From Bacteroidales bacterium (lineage in GTDB: Bacteria > Planctomycetota > Planctomycetia > Gemmatales > Gemmataceae): a DNA stretch of 57,765 bases. Position 1 is the stretch's first letter. The number at the start of each line of letters is the position of its first letter. The notes under the pieces were generated by a model. That model was not told the origin of the DNA. It saw only the letters and a program-made list of their open reading frames with translations, and did no database searches. This document shows, piece after piece, positions 46,477 through 55,764 of the stretch. A program made the position numbers and the translations under genes. Where the stretch lies: positions 1-57,765 of the forward strand of contig JAIXLE010000166.1 of the NCBI GenBank assembly GCA_026931725.1, in the 5' to 3' direction.

Positions 46477-48813
46477 TCAATCGACGAATGCAAATGCGTT
46501 GCTGAGTAACACAACCTGGGCGAGCATTTCCCACGAATTCAGTTTCCCCGGTTGCGGCTTGTTTGGCGATCCCTTCACGAACGCGAGCCCCAATTCCCGC
46601 TCAGCCAGTGTGGGGGAACGGGCGAGGATCACCCGGTACAACTGGTCGAGTTTCGCATCTGGGGTCTTCGCGGTGGCCACGTCTTTGCGTGCCACAATGG
46701 CGGCGGCTTGTTCGGTCACGAACGGATTGTTCATCAAGAACAGAGCCTGTTGCGGCACCGTGGTCTGATACCGCAGCGGAGCGTGTGTGTCCGGGCCAGC
46801 GAAATCGAAGGCCCGGAAGGTGCCGGGTAGGTTTTGCCGATCCACGAAGCCGTAAACCGCTCGGCGTAATGGGTATGGTGATCGGAACAAATCGACCGAA
46901 CGTCCGCCAACTGTTGCGTCTAACCGTCCCGCGACGACCAGCATCGCATCGCGCAGCGGTTCCCATTCCAATCGGCGACGATTTTGACGGCCGAGCCAAC
47001 GATTTTCCGGGTCGACCTGAATGGCCCGTTCTGCCTGTGGCGCAGTGGACGATTGCCGATACGTTGCGGAAAGTAGGATGAGGCGGTGCAACTTCTTCAG
47101 GCTCCATCCCTCCGCAACGAATCGACTCGCCAGCCAATCGAGCAATTCCGGGTGCGTGGGCGGTTCGGAACGGATGCCGAAGTCACTCGGGGTGGCGACG
47201 AAGCCACGACCAAAGTGCCAGCCCCAAACGCGGTTGACCAGGACGCGCGCGGTCAGTGGGTTTTGCGGGTCCGCGATCGCACGGGCCAGTTCGAGCCGAC
47301 CACTGGTATTCTTGGGGAAGGGCACCCGATCCGGTCCTGCCACTACTTGCAGGAATTGACGAGGAATGACATCTCCCCGTGTGGCCGGGTTGCCGCGTAG
47401 GAACACACGCGGCGCGAATGGGTGTTCTCGATCATTCAGAACCATCGCCCGAGGGGCTGTGTACGGCGATCGGGCCACGAGAGCATCAATCTGAGTCTGC
47501 ATGCGGTTGAAACGGTCGCGGTCGGCGCGGTTGAATCCGTGATCGTATTTCCCGCGCAAGATGGCCGCTCCGCTGGCCAGACCGCGTAAGAGTGCTTCCA
47601 TTTCCTGCGCACGTTTGACACGAGCTTGTGCCAGTTCCTGCCGTTTTTTCTCGATCTCGGCTCGAAAGGCACGGGCCGCTGGGCTGTCGTCTTCCTCACC
47701 GATTTGTGGCAAGTCTTTCGGTTCGACACAACTGGCAAAGACACCATAGAGGGAATAGTAGTCTCCAATGGGGATCGGATCATACTTATGGTCATGGCAA
47801 CGGGCACAAGCCACGGTCAAACCCATGAGGCCGCGTGTGACCACGTCGATGCGATCGTCAATGATGTCGTGCGTGTTGTTGAGGAATCGCCGACCGACAG
47901 TCAGAAAGCCGAGCGCCGCCAGTGGCCGCCGATCGGCACCAAGATCGAGGTGATCCGCGGCGAGTTGTTCGAGAATAAACTGATTGTACGGTTTGTCTGT
48001 GTTGAACGAACGGATGACGTAATCACGATAGGTGTAAGCATACGGATAGTTGCGGTCTTCCTGGAAGACATAGCCTTTCGTATCGGCGTAGCGGGCAACA
48101 TCCAACCAGTGCCGTGCCCAGCGTTCGCCATAATGCGGTGAGGCCAACAGTTCATCAATCAAACGCTCATAGGCATTCGGTGAGGAATCCGCTGCGAATG
48201 CTTCCACTTGCTGCACGGTTGGCGGCAAGCCGATGACATCAAAATACACCCGGCGAATGAGAGTACGACGATCGGCCGTGGGGGAAAGTGTCAACCCCTT
48301 GTCCGCAAGGCGAGCCAGGATGAAACGGTCGATCGCGTTGATGGCACCGGGCCGGGCCGGGGGAAGGGCAGGCTCACGGACAGGTTGAAATGCCCAGTGT
48401 TTGCGAAACACCGTTGCGGGGTCGATTTTGGGGGCATTCTCGGTGGGGAAAGGCGTACCGAGTCTCACCCATTCTGCCAGAATCGCCACGGCATCCGCGG
48501 GAATGGGCTTGTTCGGCGGCATCGGATATTCGCCCGTTCGTTGCACCGATGTGAGGAGTTTACTTTTGGCAGGCTGCCCGGCGATCACGATCGGCCCACC
48601 ATCACTTCCTTGCTGAACGCCGGTGGCGGTATCCAGTCGCAGACCGGCCATCTGTTTCTTTTCGCCGTGGCATTGGAAGCAATGTTCGGCCAGGATTGGG
48701 CGGACTTTCTTCTCGAAGAATTCCGTCTGCTCGGCGGTGGGAGCGGCAAATGTGGCTGGTCCCGGAAGTAGCCCAGTGGCTATCACGGCCCAGCAAGGGA
48801 TGAGGCGTGTCAT
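46477..48813 (-). CDS. PSD1 and cytochrome c domain protein (DUF1549/DUF1553)
   Basis: A 778-residue exported protein from MTRLIPCWAVIATGLLPGPA. The N-terminal PSCyt1 haem-binding region has EFFEKKVRPILAEHCFQCHG, with the CxxCH haem motif, and YPMPPNKPIPADAVAILAEWV. DUF1549 follows (INAIDRFILARLADKGL, YGERWARHWLDVARYADTKG, CARCHDHKYDPI, a second CxxCH) and then DUF1553 (NPLTARVLVNRVWGWHFGRG, LDWLASRFVAEGWSLKKLHR LILLSATY). It is widespread in planctomycetes with DUF1501 partners. It is first in a three-gene operon. Confidence 0.95.
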   Translation of the reverse strand: MTRLIPCWAVIATGLLPGPATFAAPTAEQTEFFEKKVRPILAEHCFQCHGEKKQMAGLRLDTATGVQQGSDGGPIVIAGQPAKSKLLTSVQRTGEYPMPPNKPIPADAVAILAEWVRLGTPFPTENAPKIDPATVFRKHWAFQPVREPALPPARPGAINAIDRFILARLADKGLTLSPTADRRTLIRRVYFDVIGLPPTVQQVEAFAADSSPNAYERLIDELLASPHYGERWARHWLDVARYADTKGYVFQEDRNYPYAYTYRDYVIRSFNTDKPYNQFILEQLAADHLDLGADRRPLAALGFLTVGRRFLNNTHDIIDDRIDVVTRGLMGLTVACARCHDHKYDPIPIGDYYSLYGVFASCVEPKDLPQIGEEDDSPAARAFRAEIEKKRQELAQARVKRAQEMEALLRGLASGAAILRGKYDHGFNRADRDRFNRMQTQIDALVARSPYTAPRAMVLNDREHPFAPRVFLRGNPATRGDVIPRQFLQVVAGPDRVPFPKNTSGRLELARAIADPQNPLTARVLVNRVWGWHFGRGFVATPSDFGIRSEPPTHPELLDWLASRFVAEGWSLKKLHRLILLSATYRQSSTAPQAERAIQVDPENRWLGRQNRRRLEWEPLRDAMLVVAGRLDATVGGRSVDLFRSPYPLRRAVYGFVDRQNLPGTFRAFDFAGPDTHAPLRYQTTVPQQALFLMNNPFVTEQAAAIVARKDVATAKTPDAKLDQLYRVILARSPTLAERELGLAFVKGSPNKPQPGKLNSWEMLAQVVLLSNAFAFVD

Positions 48814-49046
48814 GTCGTACCTGGAAACCAACACCCCGCGTCGGGGTCGTGCGGCATTGTCTTCCTTCCACAATACCGGCACCGGCAGGGTTTCGGAAAA
48901 GAAAATCTATCCCCATTGTTCGTGCCTTGGCTCAGAAACGAACACAAGTGCCGGTTTTTTGTGGGGTGATTTCGGTTCGTTGGCGTGACTTATCGGCACC
49001 ATGGGGCAGGTTTTTGCAAATGGTCCCGATTACCGGGTGAACCTAT

Positions 49047-49997
49047 TCAACGAATACACTCGGTATCCAAGATCATCGCGGCGGCGAGGTTGTTGCCGAA
49101 CAGTTTTTGATTATTAAAGGTCCAGACGACTTTCTTGTCGCGTGTGACTTCGATTAACTGTGGGTTGGTCGGCCCGGCATGGCAGTTGCCGATGACGATG
49201 TTACCATTCGGTAGCACATGCAAAGTTGTGACCCAGGCCAGCGTGATACCGGGTAGTTCTTTTTGATCCACGCTCCAGACGATCTTTCCTTCTGGGGTGA
49301 CTTCGATGACGCGGTTGTTGTTGCCTCCCGCGATTAGGGTGTGACCGTTCGGTAGACGTACGGCTCCAAAAACTTCTACACCGTGGCCTTCCGGCCCGTG
49401 CCCAGCCGCACGGGGACGACCGGCCAAATCCAATTTGTACTGCCAAACCACCCGGCCATCCGCGTCGTACTCCTTGACACAACCATCGGATTCCTGACAG
49501 ACCAAGTAGTGCCCATTCTTGAGCTTACGGACCATCCGCGTATCACGGTGAGCATTGGGTTTCCCCACTTGCAGAGGAATTGTGCGGGTGATCCGGCCTT
49601 GAGGATCCACTTCGATGATGCGTGTGTTCCCGGATTCCGCAATCATGGTGTTGCCGTCCGCCAATCGCTGCACGGCGTGAACCTCGACGCGGCCCGTGTA
49701 TCCCGGTTTCGGGCGGGATTCATACTTCCAGACAATCTGCTTCTGCGGGTTGATTTCCACGACCGTAGTCGGCGAGGTCAGCGTCAGAATGTTGCCGTTG
49801 GGCAGCATCCAGAGATCATGGACATCGTGCCGGTTGGAGAATTCCCATTCGACTGTACCACTCTTGCCCACAATGGCCAGTTTCCCGGTCCCTCGATCAG
49901 CGGCCAGCACGCGGTGTCCGGGTGAGATGGGGCGGGTGTCTTGTGCAGCCAGGGGGGCCGAGATCAGGTAGAGTCCCCACAGTAAAAGTATTCGCAT
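49047..49997 (-). CDS. Exported beta-propeller protein (arylsulfotransferase/PQQ-like repeats)
   Basis: A 316-residue protein with signal peptide MRILLLWGLYLISAPLAAQD. It has six or more propeller repeats of the form LPNGNILTL-TVVEINPQKQIVWKYE, LADGNTMIAESGNTRIIEVDPQGRI, LKNGHYLVCQESDGCVKEYD, LPNGHTLIAGGNNNRVIEVT and LPNGNIVIGNCHAG-QLIEV TRDKKVVW. It probably functions in the periplasm. No catalytic residue can be assigned. It is divergent from the DUF58 gene. Confidence 0.85.
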   Translation of the reverse strand: MRILLLWGLYLISAPLAAQDTRPISPGHRVLAADRGTGKLAIVGKSGTVEWEFSNRHDVHDLWMLPNGNILTLTSPTTVVEINPQKQIVWKYESRPKPGYTGRVEVHAVQRLADGNTMIAESGNTRIIEVDPQGRITRTIPLQVGKPNAHRDTRMVRKLKNGHYLVCQESDGCVKEYDADGRVVWQYKLDLAGRPRAAGHGPEGHGVEVFGAVRLPNGHTLIAGGNNNRVIEVTPEGKIVWSVDQKELPGITLAWVTTLHVLPNGNIVIGNCHAGPTNPQLIEVTRDKKVVWTFNNQKLFGNNLAAAMILDTECIR

Positions 49998-50114
49998 TAT
50001 GAGTGGTCCTGCGGTGAGAGAAAGCCCGCGTGATTCTATTGCCAACGCGGGAAGTAGATTAGAATTGTACCCAGTCCCGCGAACCCGCACACGCTTTGAA
50101 CCATTTGAGAATTT

Positions 50115-51008
50115 ATGAACCTTCCTCCCGATGTGATCGCGCGGATTGATGCTCTCGAATTGACCGCCCGGCAAGTCGTCGAAGGGTATTTGGCGGGACG
50201 GCACCGGAGTCCGCGGCACGGTTTCGCGGTGGAGTTTGCCCAGCACCGTGAATATAGCCCCGGTGATGACATTCGCCGAATCGACTGGAAAGTCTTCGCC
50301 AGAACCGAACGCTATCACTTGAAACAGTACGAGCAGGAAACAAATCTCATCGCCTGGCTCGTGGTCGATGCGAGTGAGTCGATGCGGGTCAGTACCGCGC
50401 GCCGAGCGGATGGGACAGCGGTATCGAAGTACGATGTGGCCGCGATTCTGGCGGCGGCGATTGGATATTTGGCCGTGCGACAAACCGATAGCGTTGGTCT
50501 GGTCCGGTTGGCACAGTCCGCGCAACTCGTCTTACGGGCTTCCAGCAAACCGGGTCAATTCCGAGAGTTGTTACGCATCCTATCGGAGGGGCCAACGACG
50601 GCCGCCTCACAGGTGGCCCATACGCTGCGTGATTTGACGGGGTTGATCGGACGACGCGGGATCGTCTTTCTGTTGAGCGATCTCCTTGATGATGTTGAGG
50701 AACTGGCAGTCGGTTTACGACTATTGCGGTCCCAGAGACACGAGGTGGTGGTTTTGCAAATACTGGATGCTGCCGAGTTGGATTTTCCGTTCCGCCATCC
50801 AACATTGTTTCATGGTCTGGAATCGTTGCCGGAAATCAGCACGGATCCGCTGGCGATTCGAGAATCCTATCTGACCGAATTGCACAAGCATCTTGCCGCC
50901 GTGGAAGCCGTTTGCCGATCTTCAGAAGCCGATTATCTCCGCGTGCGGACGGATGATGACCTCGGTTCCCTGTTGGCGGCGTACTTGCGGAAGCGTGGCG
51001 GCCAGTGA
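50115..51008 (+). CDS. DUF58 domain protein (vWA-like)
   Basis: A 297-residue cytoplasmic protein. Family motifs: VVEGYLAGRHRSPRHGFAVE FAQHREYSPGDDIRRIDWKVFART, and the degenerate MIDAS region AWLVVDASESM. DUF58 proteins usually work with a MoxR-type AAA+ ATPase and membrane vWA proteins in envelope stress or cofactor insertion. No MoxR gene is within this window on either side, so its partners lie elsewhere or it acts alone. Confidence 0.92.
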   Translation: MNLPPDVIARIDALELTARQVVEGYLAGRHRSPRHGFAVEFAQHREYSPGDDIRRIDWKVFARTERYHLKQYEQETNLIAWLVVDASESMRVSTARRADGTAVSKYDVAAILAAAIGYLAVRQTDSVGLVRLAQSAQLVLRASSKPGQFRELLRILSEGPTTAASQVAHTLRDLTGLIGRRGIVFLLSDLLDDVEELAVGLRLLRSQRHEVVVLQILDAAELDFPFRHPTLFHGLESLPEISTDPLAIRESYLTELHKHLAAVEAVCRSSEADYLRVRTDDDLGSLLAAYLRKRGGQ

Positions 51009-51214
51009 GTTTACGAATCCTGGCGATTCGTGATATACGAGCATTTGCAAAAATCAAATTGACTGATTATGCTCGTGTGATGTAGGTTCTCCGCTCGCAT
51101 ATCCGTGTATGTGACTCGGCGCGAGACGGAGAACCAAGACAATTGCCGGATCAACCGATATGGTGTCCGGTGGTGGATGAGTTTCTTTCGGTTCGAGACT
51201 CGGAGAATGGGACC

Positions 51215-52399
51215 ATGTTCGATCTCAGTCAGGCGCAGGCCGCACTCCGTGAGCAGGGGCTTGATGGCTGGTTGCTCTACGACTTCCGGGGGTCGAACAT
51301 TCTCGCGGCTCGGATCACGGGAACAGCGGAAGGGCATCGGACCCGGCGCTGGGCGTACTACGTTCCTGCCGAGGGTTCGCCGACCAAACTCGTTCACAAA
51401 ATCGAACCGGCGGCTCTGGATCATTTGCCGGGCGATCGCAAGATCATCTATCTGCGCTGGGAAGAATGGGAGTCCGGTATCGGCGAACTGGTTTCGCGGG
51501 CGGGTCGCGTGGCGATGGAATACACGCCACGGAATGGTAACCCGTACATATCTCGGGTCGATGCGGGGACGGTCGAGTTGGTGCGATCATTCGGCCCCGA
51601 AGTCGTTTCCTCGGGCGATCTGGTGCAGGAATTTGAAGCCACTTGGGATGAAAGCCAATGGCAAATGCATCTCGAAGCGGCGGTACATACCGATAGTGCG
51701 TTTGAAGCGGCTTGGGCCTTCATCGCTCAGCAAATTCGGGAACGAGGGTACACCACGGAAACCGCCGTCCAAAAGCGGATTCTCGATCATTTTGCCGAAC
51801 ACGGGCTCGTGACCGATCATCCACCGATTGTCGGTGTGTGGGAACACGCGGGTGATCCGCATTTTGCCCCGAGCCGGGAAACGGATAAGAAGATCGAACC
51901 AGGGAGTTTTGTTCTGGTGGACTTGTGGGCCAAGTTGGACCGCCCCCGTGCGGTTTACTCGGATTTGACACGGGTGGCCTTCGTGGGCGAAACCGTGCCT
52001 GAGCGAGTGAAAACGATTTTTCAGCTGGTTGCTCAGGCGCGTGATGCCGCGATTGATCGGGTGATCCAAGCGTTCGCGGCTGGTGATCCATTGCAGGGCT
52101 GGCAAGTGGATTTTGCCTGTCGGGATGTCATCGAACAAGCGGGCTACGGGGCGTACTTCATTCATCGTACCGGGCACAACATCGGTCAGGAAACTCACGG
52201 TAACGGCGCGAACATGGACGGTCTGGAAACCCGTGAGGAACGACGGGTGATGCGGCGAACCTGCTTCAGCGTGGAACCGGGAATTTATTTGCCGGAATTC
52301 GGGGTGCGGAGTGAAGTCAATGTCTATGTGGATTCCTCCGGTCAGGTTCACGTCACCGGCGGTGATCGCCAGACCGAAGTACGCTGTATCGTGATCTGA
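51215..52399 (+). CDS. M24-family metallopeptidase (Xaa-Pro peptidase-like)
   Basis: A 394-residue protein from the ATG at 51215; GGAG lies upstream and MFDLSQAQAALREQGLDGWL LYDFRGSN is the family opening. The pita-bread fold's five metal ligands are visible: Asp in FVLVDLWAKLD, Asp in YSDLTRVAF, His in HRTGHNIGQETHG, Glu in FSVEPGIYLPEFG and Glu in VRSEVNVYV. It probably cleaves Xaa-Pro dipeptides in the cytoplasm. Its TGA stop lies inside repeat copy C. Confidence 0.92.
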   Translation: MFDLSQAQAALREQGLDGWLLYDFRGSNILAARITGTAEGHRTRRWAYYVPAEGSPTKLVHKIEPAALDHLPGDRKIIYLRWEEWESGIGELVSRAGRVAMEYTPRNGNPYISRVDAGTVELVRSFGPEVVSSGDLVQEFEATWDESQWQMHLEAAVHTDSAFEAAWAFIAQQIRERGYTTETAVQKRILDHFAEHGLVTDHPPIVGVWEHAGDPHFAPSRETDKKIEPGSFVLVDLWAKLDRPRAVYSDLTRVAFVGETVPERVKTIFQLVAQARDAAIDRVIQAFAAGDPLQGWQVDFACRDVIEQAGYGAYFIHRTGHNIGQETHGNGANMDGLETREERRVMRRTCFSVEPGIYLPEFGVRSEVNVYVDSSGQVHVTGGDRQTEVRCIVI

Positions 52400-52516
52400 T
52401 ACACAAACCCGATGTGGGTGTCTCAAAATCTACACTTGTCGGACAACCGGGGACTGTCGCCCCCGGTTGTGTTCCATTTCCAAATCAGACCGTCTTACTG
52501 GGTTCGTGTCTGAGAT
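52396..52516 (+). repeat. Interspersed intergenic repeat, copy C
   Basis: It starts CTGATACACAAACCCGAT, then GTGGGTGTCTCAAAATC, and has an 8-bp core palindrome: AACCGGGG (52445-52452) with CCCCGGTT (52461-52468). It ends near TTACTGGGTTCGTGTCTGAGA, like copy A. The stop codon of the M24 peptidase gene falls in its first bases, and it fills most of the gap before a convergent gene. Confidence 0.8.
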
Positions 52517-52561
52517 CATTCCTCTACCGAAAGAGTGTATCCCTCGGTGGAGGCTCGAATT

Positions 52562-53368
52562 TCAAACGCCAGCAAGTCGGCGAATCAATTCTTCGTGGAG
52601 TACGCCGTTACTGCCGATCATTCCACGACGGTTGCTTTCTGGGCCACCGTAGTCGATGTCTCGACCGTCGAACTGGGTCACTCGGCCGCCAGCTTCTTCC
52701 ACCAGTGCCTGACCGGCGCAGATGTCCCAATCGTGAAACCCCTGATAATCGTTGACATAGAAATCCACTTCACCGCGGGCCACCCGAGCGAGTTTGATTC
52801 CGGCGGAATACGTTTCGACGACGGTTTGCGGGCGGATCGCGGTCACAACGGGCTTGGGTGGTTTTCCCGGCTTACTATGGCTTTGCACCATCACCCCGGC
52901 AGAAGGGTCCGCTTGTGCGGAAACTCGGCAACGGATCGGTTCAGCCGTCCCCTGCATCACCCAGCACCCGCCTCCGACATGTGCGGCCGTGAGCCGATCG
53001 GCGATGGGTTCCAAGACCACACCGACGACGGGCCTTCCCGCGACAATCAAGCCAATCATGATGGAGAACTCTCCATTCTTCATGGCGAAACCGCGTGTGC
53101 CGTCGATCGGATCGACCACCCAAGTGCGGCCCGAAGTTCCTGCGGCCTGTTGCAGGGTCGGAGTCGCCTCCTCAGCGACGAGAGCATCGGTGGGGAAGGC
53201 TTGACGCAGGTACTGCAAGATGATTTCCTGCGCTCCCTGATCGACGTGTGTGCTGATGCTGGCCGGGGCATCGGGGATCGGCACGAACCGATCATATTCC
53301 GCTTGCGCGAACTGTCCCGCTTGGCGGGCCGCGGCGATGGCGACCTGGAATTCCTGTTCAAACGCCAT
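52562..53368 (-). CDS. Inositol monophosphatase-family phosphatase
   Basis: A 268-residue Mg-dependent, Li-sensitive-type phosphatase. The metal site is seen in LVAEEATPTL, WVVDPIDGTRGFAMKNGEFS (the DPIDGT motif) and WDICAGQALVEEAGGRVT. Related proteins include histidinol-phosphatase (HisN type) and the 3'(2'),5'-bisphosphate nucleotidase CysQ; sequence alone does not separate these. It is preceded on the same strand by the ABC exporter-like gene, with a terminator hairpin between them, so it has its own promoter. Confidence 0.88.
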   Translation of the reverse strand: MAFEQEFQVAIAAARQAGQFAQAEYDRFVPIPDAPASISTHVDQGAQEIILQYLRQAFPTDALVAEEATPTLQQAAGTSGRTWVVDPIDGTRGFAMKNGEFSIMIGLIVAGRPVVGVVLEPIADRLTAAHVGGGCWVMQGTAEPIRCRVSAQADPSAGVMVQSHSKPGKPPKPVVTAIRPQTVVETYSAGIKLARVARGEVDFYVNDYQGFHDWDICAGQALVEEAGGRVTQFDGRDIDYGGPESNRRGMIGSNGVLHEELIRRLAGV

Positions 53369-53410
53369 CTTCTCCCCTTGATCTTTTTCCTAATGGATTG
53401 ACGAATCGAA

Positions 53411-53441
53411 AAGCCCACGGTCCATCGAGAACCGTGGGCTT
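53411..53441 (-). terminator. Terminator after the ABC exporter-like gene
   Basis: AAGCCCACGGT pairs perfectly with ACCGTGGGCTT across a nine-base loop. On the minus strand it continues as TTTT, so it would end the transcript of the gene at 53464-55671. Confidence 0.85.
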
Positions 53442-53463
53442 ACGATACGCAGCAACAAGTCCG

Positions 53464-55671
53464 TTAGACAGACTCCATGGTTGTCAACGACTGCTTGAAA
53501 TGCAGCAAGCGATACAGTTCACTGTTGGCGAGTAGTTCTTCGTGTTGGCCCGAGGCAACCAGTTTACCCTGTTGCAGGACGCAAACGTGATCCGCCGATT
53601 TTACCGTACTCGGGCGGCGGGCCAGGAAGATCAGCGTGCGTCCGGTTTGTACCTGGGCAATCGCATCGTCAATCAAGGCGGTGCTATCCGGGTCCATGAT
53701 TTCGGCTGGTTCTTCGATAATCAATATCGACGGATCGCGGAGTAAGGCTCGTGCCAGGGCAATGCGGAAACGCTGACCAATGGTGAGGGCCACTCCGCCA
53801 TCCCCCAATGGTGTTTCGTAGCCATAAGGCAGACTTTGGATGAACTGATGGGCGTGAACCTTCTTGGCTGCTTCGATGATCTGTGGCAAAGTGAAACTGG
53901 AGTCACCGCAGCCGATGTTGTTGAAGATGGTATCCGTGAAGGTCAGCGCATTTTCCAGTACCAATCCGACCTGCGCGCGGAGGGATTCATAGGTCACCCA
54001 ACGAATATTTTTGCCATCCATTTTGACCTCACCGGCAGTGGGGTCTAGAAAACGGACGATCAGGTAGGCGAGTGCCTGCGCTTCGAGTGGGTCCGCGTAG
54101 ACAATGGCTGTGCGAGTACCTGCCGGGACAGCCAAACTGACGTTTTCCAATATCATCCGACCTGTCCCGGATTCGCGTAGGCTGATACCAACGAAATCGA
54201 GTCGGCGCGACATCGGTTGCAGGAACTCGGCATCAACGCCTTGCCCGGAATCGCCGCGGCGATCCAAAAACTCGAAAACTTCCGCCGCCGCTCCTCGTGC
54301 CCGATTGAGTCGTTGCCGAGATGCCAAGCAGCGATTGATGGTAATGGCCAGGAGAACAAGCCCCGCAATTTTCACAAGTAGGCCCGCAGCGGTCAACATG
54401 CCACCGAGTACCACAAGGCCCGCCAAGTAAATCACGATCACTGCGGTTAATACGACGACCGTAAGCAGTGCCTGCCGAGAAAAGGCATCGCCGCGCTGTT
54501 TCCGCCAGGTGGCACGGGATAGATCCGAGAGATGGCGTTCTAACTTGGTTTGGGCATAGCGTTCCATGAGGTAGCCTTTGACCAGTTGTATCATCGTCAT
54601 GCTTTCCTGGAGAAGGGCTAAACGGGCCTCGGCTCGGCGAGTCGCCATCCGCGCATCATGGCGGAACCATGCCGCGATCTGCCCCATAACGAGCCAAACC
54701 AGCCCACCCACCAGAATCATGCCAATGGTGAGCCAGATATTCGTGGTAAAAAGCACAAACATCACGGCGACTAACAGAGTCGGCCAACGGAAAGATTGCG
54801 TCATCCAGCTGTGCAATCCCTCTTGGATCTGTTCAATCCGTGTTGAAATGAGCTTTCCGGCTTCCATTTGTGCCAAGGGGTCGATGACAACCGCACTGAG
54901 TCGATAACTGTGAGTGTTGACCATTTTGCGGAGTCGGACACCCGCATCAATCGACGCGTTCGCGGCCCAGAGCATCGACAAATTCAACAGGATGCCGCGG
55001 AGGAGAGCAATGAGGAACGCCGCACCGAATAAGACGCTCAGGTAGATCACGTTCACGGGTCGACCGCCGGTGGGATCCCACGTCCAGGGGTTCCCGCGTA
55101 TCAGCGATGCTAGCCAGTGGCTGGTCCAGTGATTTTGTTCTCGAATCACGAGGCTCAGTGGCCCCATTTGCAAGCCCAATGGGGCAATGGCGGTGCCGGG
55201 CACGTTGTTGGCTGCGTGTAAGGGGAGATAGGCTTCCGCCGCGGTTGGCCCGAACCGACTATCGAGAAGCGAATAAACCCCGGCTTGCCAGCGGGCTTCC
55301 CATTCGGCCGGGCTGTCACCATTTCCATTTCCGATGGAGGGAGCGATGGTTTTTAACGTGGTTTGGATGGACTCCGATTCTGCCAGACTGGCATCCCATT
55401 TTTGTCGGAACTCCGTCTGTTTCTGGGGGGACAAATCCTGGAACGTCGGAATTCGTCCTTGCCAGACCAGCAAGTCCACGAACAGATACAAAATCGGGAA
55501 TTGAAGTACCAATGCCAGACTGCTGAGCACGGTGGCGATGATCGCCCCCCACGTCGACTTGGACGAGGTGCTCAAATACGATCGGGCCAATTGGAACGGG
55601 TTCGCGTCCACGGCTCTGCTCGCCACGTTCGAGGAAGAAGAAAGGGGGTTGGTGTGGGGTTGTGTGTCCAA
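53464..55671 (-). CDS. ABC exporter-like protein with degenerate ATPase motifs
   Basis: A 735-residue protein with TTG as the likely start. The N-terminal membrane domain has a first span near residues 45-70, an unusual extracytoplasmic insert of roughly 130 residues, then spans such as FLIALLRGILLNLSMLWAA and PTLLVAVMFVLFTTNIWLTI. The C-terminal 240 residues align with an ABC ATPase, but Walker A is AIVYADPLEAQA (no GxxGxGK), the signature is ALTIGQRF, Walker B reads ILIIEEPAEIMD, the Q-loop is LVLENALTF and the H-loop His is Arg (FLARRPSTVKSAD). It probably cannot hydrolyse ATP normally. It is followed by a terminator. Confidence 0.85.
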   Translation of the reverse strand: MDTQPHTNPLSSSSNVASRAVDANPFQLARSYLSTSSKSTWGAIIATVLSSLALVLQFPILYLFVDLLVWQGRIPTFQDLSPQKQTEFRQKWDASLAESESIQTTLKTIAPSIGNGNGDSPAEWEARWQAGVYSLLDSRFGPTAAEAYLPLHAANNVPGTAIAPLGLQMGPLSLVIREQNHWTSHWLASLIRGNPWTWDPTGGRPVNVIYLSVLFGAAFLIALLRGILLNLSMLWAANASIDAGVRLRKMVNTHSYRLSAVVIDPLAQMEAGKLISTRIEQIQEGLHSWMTQSFRWPTLLVAVMFVLFTTNIWLTIGMILVGGLVWLVMGQIAAWFRHDARMATRRAEARLALLQESMTMIQLVKGYLMERYAQTKLERHLSDLSRATWRKQRGDAFSRQALLTVVVLTAVIVIYLAGLVVLGGMLTAAGLLVKIAGLVLLAITINRCLASRQRLNRARGAAAEVFEFLDRRGDSGQGVDAEFLQPMSRRLDFVGISLRESGTGRMILENVSLAVPAGTRTAIVYADPLEAQALAYLIVRFLDPTAGEVKMDGKNIRWVTYESLRAQVGLVLENALTFTDTIFNNIGCGDSSFTLPQIIEAAKKVHAHQFIQSLPYGYETPLGDGGVALTIGQRFRIALARALLRDPSILIIEEPAEIMDPDSTALIDDAIAQVQTGRTLIFLARRPSTVKSADHVCVLQQGKLVASGQHEELLANSELYRLLHFKQSLTTMESV

Positions 55672-55764
55672 ACCCCACTACCGCATAGCCTAGCAGACTT
55701 GACTTGAGACTGGCCAATAGAAACCGGCGAGAACACGATTCCGGCCCCGTTAAGACCGGAAAAG

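Noticed and set aside
51587..52426. 279-codon open frame antisense to the M24 peptidase gene
   Set aside because: The M24 frame carries all five metal ligands; the antisense frame has no family similarity and no ribosome site.
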